From positions 17,451,040-17,515,039 of the forward strand of contig NC_021681.1 of NCBI RefSeq assembly GCF_000247815.1: a DNA stretch of 64,000 nucleotides, read 5' to 3'. The stretch comes from Ficedula albicollis. Taxonomy: Eukaryota > Chordata > Aves > Passeriformes > Muscicapidae. Below are positions 55,301 to 64,000 of this stretch, piece by piece (the stretch's first letter is position 1; every line of letters starts with the position of its first letter). The notes under the pieces are model-generated. The model saw nothing but the letters and a program-made list of their open reading frames with translations, was not told where the DNA came from and made no database searches. A program made the translations under genes and the position numbers.

Positions 55301-58300
55301 AGAACTTGTACTATTGCTAGAGTTGCAGATCTCTTTGGCTGTGCTTACCTTGAATGTCAGGATAAATCACCATGTAGAGCAATGCCCACAGTAAAGTGGT
55401 GGCTGTAGTTTCTGTGCCTGCTACGAAGAGGTCAGCAACAGTCTGCATCAAGTTTACTTCATCATAAGTAGAGTCAGCATCTCCTTTAGTCTGCAGATGT
55501 GAATTGAAAAGAATGTTATGGCACACAAAAGAAGTAAATCACCTGGAGAAATCATACAGTTCTAAATTTATATTAGACATCATTATAATCAAAGAAACAC
55601 TTAAATTCCCTTGTTGTTAGTGAAGTGTGAGAGAAGTTCAGAGGTACTCACTTTATCTATCTCATCCAAGTAGTAATCAATAAAATATCGATTTTCATCA
55701 AGTTTTCTTTTTTCTTTGTGACTTTCAAATTCCTTTGCTAACAGAGCATTCACAAAATCTACAGAGGACTTAACCTTTTTAACTGATGGCAAGAAAAGAC
55801 CAGCAAGCCAGGGAGACAACTCATATATCTGTAAAAGAGATATTTTAGATATGTGATATTACATATAAATATGTGGCATTTAGCAAAGTAAGCTTAAATC
55901 CTAATACAGGCTTCTGGATGGTGGAAAAAGCAAATGAAAGACTGATGACTGAATCAGCATCAGATTGAAGGAATAGTGCCTATCCCATGATTCATCAAAG
56001 ATTAAAGCATTTTTAAATTCTATTTTTCCCTGGAGCAAAATAAAAATTTTTCTCGGTTTTATAGTATAAAGTTATATACATACTTAGAGATTATATAAAT
56101 ATAAATGTGATGTAGAAAGAATAAATTAATTTCCTCTCTACTTCAATTCTTTGCTGGGCTGAACTTTGCTTAGCTGAACGAAGAATCTCCCAAGAATCTA
56201 GTCTCACATTATCCAACACACATATAAGTTTTATTTCATCACTTAAAAAAACAGGTCCAGGATGACTTCCTTGATACATCTGTAAAGTGAAAATAGAACT
56301 ATCCAAAACCCAGGTTTATTTTCTTACAGTAGGATAGTGAATGATTTTACTCTCATTTGCCTTCTCATAGATAAAAAACAAATAGATCACATCTGTGTCA
56401 TGTGCAAAACAGCTCAGTGACACAGAAATACTGAACTCTGGATTTCCTCCTGTTTATTCATTGTACTAAACATATTCACCTTCTTGTCCTTATACCTTTA
56501 TAAAGCCACATATCAGCAGAAAAGAAGTAAAACACTTCTTATATCCATTCCATTCTTCTACTTCATTTCACTTTCTTTTTCTGCCTTTTACAGACTGCAT
56601 CATGTCCTTCCAGTTAGAGAACTACTGCAGCTTAAATTATCCATTAGGCCATAACTTCTGGGCTCACCTTTTTAAGTGGCAGCTGCATTACAAGGATTTA
56701 TCTCTTCACAAGCCTTTTTGCTCACCTTTTTAAGTGGCAGCTGCATTACAAAGATTTATCTCTCCACAAGCCTTTTCCTTGACACATCTGTAAAGTGAAA
56801 ATAGAACTATCCAAAACCCAGGTTTATTTTCTTACAGTAGGATAGTGAATGATTTTACTCTCATTTGCCTTCTCATAGATAAAAAACAAATAGATCACAT
56901 CTGTGTCATGTGCAAAACAGCTCAGTGACACAGAAATACTGAACTCTGGATTTCCTCCTGTTTATTCATTGTACTAAACATATTCACCTTCTTGTCCTTA
57001 TACCTTTATAAAGCCACATATCAGCAGAAAAGAAGTAAAACACTTCTTATATCCATTCCATTCTTCTACTTCATTTCACTTTCTTTTTCTGCCTTTTACA
57101 GACTGCATCATGTCCTTCCAGTTAGAGAACTACTGCAGCTTAAATTATCCATTAGGCCATAACTTCTGGGCTCACCTTTTTAAGTGGCAGCTGCATTACA
57201 AGGATTTATCTCTTCACAAGCCTTTTTAGATTCCCAGCTCTATTTCTTCTTCACCCTACTAGATAATTTTCCTTAACACTGCCTGTCCACTTACCAGGAA
57301 AGCAGGTAAGTACAGCCAGTCATTAAGGAATTGTATATTCCTGTGAAAGCACTGTGGAGAGTGGGACACAATGAAATGTTGGACTAGGACATTTTTGTTG
57401 GCTCTGGACACACTATTAAGGTGTTTTTAAAATAACTTATACAAACACCTTCTAAGAGCAGTTTGGAAATAGCTGAACCTATATCTACCCTAATTAGAAG
57501 GGTAGCTTAAGAATCATTTCACCAGCATCTTCTGAGATAGTTACTAACAAGTAATTTTATTTTAGCTTATCTACCAAAAGTATCAAATTAGTCCTCAAAT
57601 CCTCTAGGACCTAGCTTACAGCAGTTTCCAGTTAGTCAGAGATGGTGGAAATCATACAAGACACAGAACTGGATGAGTTCCAACAATTCTGCAGAAGCAG
57701 CTGCCTCGTGCATGGGTAAATTCACTTTTTGACTCCACACAGTACTGTGGTTCCCTTTCATAAATGATTCCTAATAAAACTGCCCCAGACTGAGACCAGC
57801 TGTTCTGCTGCTTTGGCAGCTGCAGTCACAGATGCACATACAGAAGCAAGAGAGAATTATTCTCTCCAGTGGATCAGATGTGAAGTTAGGAGTTGGTGCC
57901 TTGAATGGAGGCAGATATCCAGCAGCTAAAGGAGGGTGACTTCCAGTGTGTCACTGTATCCTTCTAAGGATGTGCAGATGTGGTACAGGTGTTGCTGCCA
58001 AAAACTGTAGGGAAAAGCTGCCATTAAGCAATTCCATGCCATGTTACCTTTGCACAAAACAGTTGCTCTACTCCAGTTTCTATGAGATTGGCTGGCAGTA
58101 GTGAAGGAAGCAATAAAAACCCATTTACTCTTGACATTTGTTGACAGCTGTGTCATGTGATAGAGTGAAGAAAGCCAGTTTGCCAGACAGAAATTAAGAT
58201 AAGCGTATTTCAGAGTTTATCAGATAATTTAATCCATATTTTACTACTGATTTCAGATATAGTTTCAAACACTGGAGTTGTACAGGTAGCACTTTAGCAA

Positions 58301-59933
58301 GAAAGTCCTTTGTACATCTCTCAGCCAGATAACAAATTTTTGCACTTTCATCCCTGTGCTCCAGACACAGGACATTTTTGTATTATGGTAAAGCATAAGC
58401 AATAGAGACAAGTTTTGAACTAGGTGTCTGGAAGCACTGTTCTGATGCGCTCTCCAGGAGCCCTAGTATTTATTTTTGTTACAAAAGTAACAAGCAAGTT
58501 GCCTTTTTCACTGTCTATCTACAGAGAGCAAGCAAACAAATAAAATTTATATTCCTCACAAAAAAGGAGATGCTGTTCAAAAATGCTGCTATGGTGTCAA
58601 AGGATTCAATCAGGCGGTGAAAATTCTTGTCATCTCTGGAGAAATTATGTCCAAAAATCATGGAACAAATCACACTTGAGACCGTATGAACAACAGGCAC
58701 AGCAGGATCCAGAGGTTTTCCTGTAAACACAAGGGACTGCATTCACTATTAACACTTACTGTTCCTGCTCTTCCCACTGACAGGAGAGCTGATAAAATTT
58801 CATCAACATTAATTAGATCACTGGATGGCAAATTGCTATTCATTGGTAAAAGACCTGAGTAAAAAAGGAACTTCAGACATCTGAAAAACACTGCTGGTGA
58901 GAATGGAATTAGTAGTATTAATTATAAAAACACACAGATTTCATCAAACAGATCTGCATTAGCAGATCTGACATTGGGCAATAGCCAGGGTACAAAACCA
59001 GCTGAGACATTAAGTGCACAGATGAGTTGAGAAGATAACCACCTTCTATTCTTTGCTCATATCATTTTACATTAGATTATTTCAACCAACCCATGGATTC
59101 ACTCCATTTTTCAGCAGCACAACCTGAACAAACTTTCTCTCTTACTGAGGAGCTCACCAAAAGCTGTGTGAGCTGAGATTTTTCTACTGCACTTGACAGA
59201 GCAGAGCACAGGTCTGTGCATCCTTGGTCAAAGCTTTGTATATTTTATGGTTTTTCTTTTCTATACAGGAAAAGGAGGCATTGTGACACTGATTTTGTTA
59301 CTGTTTGCTGTTACCATAAGTAACATAGAACTGACTCGGATGGATTAACACTGATAAGGAGCAGTATATATACTGGTGTGTTACATAACTGGACATATAT
59401 ATAACAAGACAGAAATCTCTAATTCTGTGATCTAGCTGTGGGGTTTCACACTTCCACCAGTAAATATCTCATGCAGATAACATATACAGACTTTTGAGAC
59501 TCAGCTCGACACATACACTTTGAATCCATTTTTGTCACCAAACAGTTTCAAAAGCTACCAGTGGCCCATTCTCCAGTAAAATCTCCCACTGCACAGACTG
59601 CCCTGCCCACCCTCACATACCGTTTGTTTTCTGTAAGTATTCCACCAAGTGAGCAGCCTCCTCTTGCAGTAGATAATCCTGGTCTTTTTTCCCTACTCCC
59701 ATTTTCCTCATCGTTGCAATTCCAAAACGCCTCTGCTGCTTCCAGAGATGACCATTAGAGAACATAACACCTAGGATCATAATGAACTCATGCTGTCAAT
59801 GCCTTGTAAATTAATGGATTGATACAGTTGATACATCCAAGAAGCTTCTCTTTTCTTCTAATTTTTTCAAACTTTTTACAGCAGTCTGGCAACATTCCTC
59901 TTTTCTTTTTTTTTTTTTTTTTGTATTTTAGCC

Positions 59934-59975
<42 letters not shown>

Positions 59976-62137
59976 TTTTTTTTTTTTTTTTTTTTTTGTA
60001 TTTTAGCCACTTATCTTCTATATAGAAGCTCTTACATTAACTCTATGCTGCCATTATTGTTCTGACAATAAAGAATAGAACTGTTTTTAAAAAATAGTAA
60101 AAAAAAAAGTTTTTCCTGATGTAAATTAAGGACTGTGATGCTCTAAATCAATATTCAAAACTAGGGGTACAACACATTAAAATAATTTCTGAGAGCAATA
60201 ATTACCATTTCCATGTGTCATCATGTGAAATGTTCTGCCTGTGGGCCTTCCAGCAACATCTTCAGCATGGGCAGTCAGACCTTCCTTCACTGCATGAAAC
60301 CCTTGCAGGACAACTGCAGGAGTGTTTGAAAGCCATAAGGTGAAGATATTACCATGAATTTTGGCCATCTGTAGAACAAAGCAGGTTCAGAATAATAGGA
60401 GTGAGAACCAGTGCTTTTAAATCAAACAAGATGAGCCAGATCTTCTCCCTGGGCAGGTGCCATAAGGGTGACTGACTTTGGGAACAGAACATCAAGTATG
60501 TTCTTACATACAATATAGTTGGAAGTCAGGTTTCTATCTAAAGTCTCATTTATTAGAGATCATGTTGTTTCTAAAATGTCAGCCAATATTGCTAAAGTCT
60601 GTGATGTCATTTACGATGTCTTAGGATTCAAACTCATTGTAGATGAACTCTTCCATCCTCACCACTTGCTACAAGACAGCAGTAGCTCATGAATTTGATG
60701 TGAACCATCCACAGATCCCCATTTGTGTGTCAAGTGTAGCAAAAGCAGCTGAGGAGCAGAGTAATGCAGGAATTATCCTTTCCTTCTAGCTCAGCTGTGA
60801 CAGCCTTGTCTTCAAGGTATCACTGGCAGTGGGCAGGACAGTCCCACCTCTGGCTGCTGAATCAGGAACCAGAAAAGTAGCAAAATAGGCTGGAAAGAGT
60901 GGTGTGTTACAAGACATCCCAGGAAATGCAGGACAAGAGGATACAAAATTTTGCTGCCTGGGAGCAAGCAAGAGGGAATACTTATGCACAGTGAGCAAAA
61001 ATATATGTGCTTGTGCTTGCATATTTCTGTTTAATTTCATTTTTGTAAAGACCAGTTCATGGCTTTTGAAACCTTGGGATGACCAGTACTACTTTTCATG
61101 TCTGGGATGTCAGAAATGGAAGAAAACACAGAGGATATGCACTAGCTACTCTTTTATGTTATTGAATAATACCCCTTTGCCTTGAAACCTGCAGCTCAGG
61201 AGGACAGAACTGGCAGGACATGTTAAAAGCAGGGAAAGGGAAGGTTGAGAACAAAGAGGGAGAGTGAGGTGCTATTACTTACATATTTAAATATTTATTT
61301 ACTTTTAAATATTTATTTACTTTACATATTTAAATATTTAATATAGATGTACAAGAACTATAAAACAACAGGATACACACTTTAAAAGTGCTGCACACTA
61401 TAACTGAACTTAGAAAGGGGTTTGAGCATACTGTGAACTATTTTAGCCAATTAAAATCTCAGTCTTGTTAAGCAGACTAAAATCTGTTGTGAAAATCTGA
61501 CCAAATAGTATGTCACAAAAAAATTTATTCTAAGATCATTCAAAAAATCCATTGAATAAGTATATAAAAAAATCATCCTTTCTATACTGGAAGCACACGT
61601 GTCCTCAGTAGCTACTTCATAGATTACTTAGAAAACGCCAGTACAACAACAGTCAAAGTACAGACGTTCAAAAGACTGCACAGAATTAGTGAGTCTACTT
61701 TTAAATGCACTTTAAATGTGTGTAAGACAAGACTATTATCATCATTATGCTTTTGTTCATATGCACATAAGGTAATAAATATTTCTTTTCATTGTAAGTG
61801 TAAATTTTCACAGAAAGAAACAGGCATTTTCATTATCTCCACCTATTTCCACATTTATGCAATTTAGAACAAGTCCCTCCCTAGCATTCAAAATAAGACT
61901 ATGTTAAGCACATTTACTTTTCAATCAGCTTGTGAGTCCATTAATAACTTGCCAGAAAATACATACTTTTTTAAGGTGCTCATGATGAATTTTGAAGTTC
62001 ATCTGCAGCAGATTTCCAAAAATGGGATATGGAGTTGGTCCAGGAGGAAATTGTCTTCGCATCCATTGCAATTTCAGAAACTCTAACAAGAGCAGAGACA
62101 CCACAAAAAATACCAGCACCCCACTGACTGTTAACAT
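52382..62137 (-). CDS. Cytochrome P450 family 2 (CYP2J/CYP2K-like), gene A, 490 aa
   Basis: Microsomal P450 monooxygenase, substrate unknown. Exons 1-9: 61967-62137, 60206-60368, 59621-59770, 58560-58720, 55652-55828, 55349-55490, 53809-53996, 53439-53580, 52382-52560 (stop TAG). All introns are GT-AG, the frame is open and exon sizes equal those of B and C. Motifs: anchor at about residues 3-20, PPGP 31-34, WKQQR in helix C, canonical AGTETT 298-303, EIQR 355-358, FAIGHRVC 429-436 with Cys436, end at LCAIPR. It diverges from B and C most in exon 5, where LPGPH is replaced by FLPSVKKV, and in exon 3 (MRKMGVGKKDQDYL). After exon 7 the usual KGT reads KNT. It is probably functionally distinct from B/C; the dead exon 6 at 4 kb is closer to it. 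A weak TATA-like gataaat lies about 70 bp above the ATG (62204-62211). Intron 2 holds a poly-C run, intron 4 a 508-bp duplication and intron 8 a possible LTR. Confidence 0.95.
53020..53405 (+). mobile_element. Possible solo LTR in intron 8 of gene A
   Basis: In plus orientation this stretch has an LTR-like order of signals: CCAAT at 53215, a TATA-like cataaaaa at 53254, AATAAA at 53276 and a GT-rich run (gtgtgtgtgt) at 53311. It begins tgtggaaaaa and could end at ttaccaca just 34 bp from exon 8. I could not identify a target-site duplication and recognise no viral coding sequence, so the borders and the call are tentative. It may be ordinary intron with chance motifs. Confidence 0.3.
56269..57227. 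repeat. 508-bp duplication with nested 58-bp repeat, intron 4 of gene A
   Basis: The block at 56269-56776 recurs at 56777-57227 with an offset of 508 bp and very few changes (ttgatacatc against ttgacacatc). The first block ends with two copies of a 58-bp unit (56662 and 56720, starting gctcacctttttaagtggca) and the second with one (57170). The order is therefore body-unit-unit-body-unit, which suggests unequal exchange or a partial repeat of the same duplication step. Confidence 0.97.
59901..60010. repeat. T-run / poly-C / T-run with duplicated flank, intron 2 of gene A
   Basis: Left to right: a 17-T run, gtattttagccac, 41 C (59935-59975), a 22-T run, and gtattttagccac again. The sequence next to the C run is thus present on both sides, exactly as at the 540-bp run. 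It is intronic and clear of splice sites. Confidence 0.97.
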
Positions 62138-63504
62138 TTTACTTCTGATTTACACAGCGAGGTTGTCCTCACTATATCTGCTGTATAGAAGGAGGAGAGA
62201 TCCCATTTATCTTGCTTTTGGGGTACCTCCCTGAAAGGAGAAAAAACACTTGACGTCTTTCCCTCTATATCACTTTTGCTTCCTCGTCCCAGAGAACTAA
62301 GTGTTCTTATTTTTAAGCATATATAGCATCATTCCATTGTGTTGCAGGCACACATCTGTCAATTGTTGCCTCTTAATTATACGCCTCCTTGTACCGTGAC
62401 TCCTACTGTGACAAAAATCCCTGCCCACGGTCCTGGTTTCATAAAAAACCTCTTGCAAGAATGAGAAATAAAAAAATTTCCTTAGGGTTGGCTGCAGACC
62501 CAAGGGCAGTGGGGTTACTGAAAAGTTCAGGCTCATCCGTAGTCACCATATGCACCAACCATGGGCTCTGCTACTTAAGCCACCGCATGCTGTTGATTCG
62601 GATGTTCTCTGCTATTCCTTTAATACTTTTCCTCACTGTTTATGTTGAAAGGTGTTTGGGGGATGATGTTGAAAGGTGTTTGGGGGATGGCTCTACCTTT
62701 TAATTTTTTTGCCTAGGGCGCACAAACCCTGAAAGACTCCAATTGAGCATTGGGTAACAGGAATTTGATGGCAACAATGATGTAACACCCAAATGTCCTC
62801 CCACTCCCTGATAAGGGAAGCCAGGCTGCAATCTCCTTCACCTAGCAGAAAGCAAAATTTCTTCACCCCTGCACCTGCAGGCCAATCCCTCTGGATTGCC
62901 TGCAGCGGGAACAAAGATAACATACAGCTGTCTCTGAGAAGTTCTTTCACAAGTGCTCTCATGCAACTGAGCCACTCTAGCTCTGCAAAGGGTGGTATCT
63001 GATCATGATCAACACAGATTTGGCATTTCACAGGAACAGCATTAGCTTAGCTGCTAGCATTGGCTCATCTGACTTAGTAGCATGTGGCACCCTGGGAAGC
63101 CACTTAGATGGCCTTGCTGCTCACGTACCAAACTTACAGAACTGGCACAGCTAGAAATAAAGCTTGTGAGGTGTGAAGGACATTTGTTTACTCCAGAAAC
63201 AGGACAAAGAAATTACATTTACCCATCTTGCTGGCCACTGATCAAACTGAGAGCTGGGATCAACCTGAAAAACTGAACGACTCATTTCAGACACCACTTT
63301 TGGGATTTTAGTTCCTTCAATGGTGCTGCATTTTCTCTATCTCAAACTGCTCCCAACTCTGAGTTTAGTATTTTCCAAAGTGTTCCTGCGAGGAGACTCA
63401 CAGCCCCAAAGCTTGACCACCCTGCCCACTTGCAGCCCCATCTGGCACAGTCCTGGCTGGCTGCTCTGCACCTCCCCTGGCCCTCCACACAGATCAGCCA
63501 CATT
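62138..63504. other. Region upstream of gene A
   Basis: This is the presumed promoter side of gene A. The only promoter-like signal is gataaat on the minus strand near 62204-62211. A 24-bp tandem repeat lies at 62642-62689. No coding exon was recognised. Confidence 0.45.
62642..62689. repeat. 24-bp tandem repeat
   Basis: Two perfect copies of a 24-bp unit beginning atgttgaaaggtgtttgggg at 62642 and 62666. It is intergenic, about 0.5 kb above gene A. Confidence 0.9.
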
Positions 63505-64000
63505 CTGGTGATTGCACTTCTCAGCCTAGACACGAACTGCCTGCATGTAGGAAGGCAGCTGCCAAACAGCTTTACCAACTCTTTGGGAGAGATGTCAAAG
63601 GGAATACAAATTGCTTTTCTCCTCATACAAGATGGTGCTAGAGGATTGGGAAGAGAGAAACCCGATAAGGTTTTGTAAGCTCTATTTGCCCAGCTTCCAT
63701 GAAGGGAATTGAATGCCTGGGGAAGCAGGGGTTAGAGGTGGCTGACAGCTCAGAAGAACAGAAAGGTATGCCTCTAAAAAGTGAATCCTCCTCCTTTCAG
63801 TCTTGCCAGGAGCACTGCTGGCCCATTCTCTTCTCCCCCTTCCTTTCAGCCCATGACACAATGGATAAACGGAGCAATGCTGACTAGTCTTTGAAACATG
63901 CTTGCAATAACAATTGTAAAGTCTTTGCTGGTGATTGCACTTCTCAGCCTAGACACGAACTGCCTGCATGTAGGAAGGCAGCTGCCAAACAGCTTTACCA
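63505..64000. repeat. 423-bp-offset duplication running off the window
   Basis: The sequence from 63505 (ctggtgattgcacttctcag) reappears from 63928 and matches through the last base, so at least 73 bp of a second copy is visible. The repeat probably continues past the right edge. If the unit is 423 bp it spans 63505-63927. No gene was recognised in it. Confidence 0.9.

Noticed and set aside
56091..56306. Possible extra exon 5 in gene A, since an acceptor-like cag precedes ATGTAT as in exon 5 of gene C
   Set aside because: Beyond the first two residues the translation does not align with any CYP2 exon 5, and the real exon 5 is intact at 55652-55828.

Overview
The window is vertebrate nuclear DNA, most likely from a bird. 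The genes have many short exons with GT-AG introns, and two degraded LINE copies end in the way sauropsid/avian CR1 elements do. I see no bacterial, phage or CRISPR content. Organism and subfamily are inferred from the sequence alone.

The core is a head-to-tail tandem cluster of three complete cytochrome P450 family 2 (CYP2) genes, all on the minus strand. Right to left they are gene A (52382-62137), gene B (35589-47721) and gene C (10991-21420). Each has nine exons. Exons 1-8 have the same lengths in all three genes (171, 163, 150, 161, 177, 142, 188 and 142 bp), every splice site can be placed, and every reading frame is open. The products are 490, 502 and 490 residues. Each has an N-terminal membrane anchor, PPGP hinge, helix-C WxxxR, I-helix (A/G)GxETx, K-helix ExxR and the FxxGxRxC heme loop with Cys436. 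B and C are sister copies; A is more distant. A fourth, dead copy survives as one frameshifted exon 6 at 3962-4101 and resembles A. The proteins look CYP2J/CYP2K-like, but I do not assign a subfamily or symbol.

Layout: 1-10990 holds the exon relic and otherwise nothing I recognise. Gene C follows. The 14-kb C-B spacer holds a CR1 fragment (28.3-28.8 kb) and a 1.2-kb minisatellite with a 50-bp higher-order unit (29.85-31.05 kb). Gene B carries an older CR1 in intron 3. The 4.7-kb B-A spacer holds a pure 540-bp poly-C run between two near-identical ~0.75-kb copies of the end of gene A's 3' flank. Gene A has a smaller poly-C run with the same flank-duplication layout in intron 2, a 508-bp duplication in intron 4 and a possible solo LTR in intron 8. 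The window ends inside a second copy of a 423-bp-offset repeat.

The most notable signals are: patchy B/C similarity (exon 9 ~98%, exon 2 ~93%, exon 7 ~81%) that points to gene conversion; a stop-codon difference giving B a 12-residue C-terminal extension; a duplicated splice acceptor at exon 6 of C; and two poly-C runs inside flank duplications that look more like assembly artefacts than biology. The three enzymes are probably ER-bound monooxygenases with diverged substrate choice. I did not find an undescribed multi-gene system.
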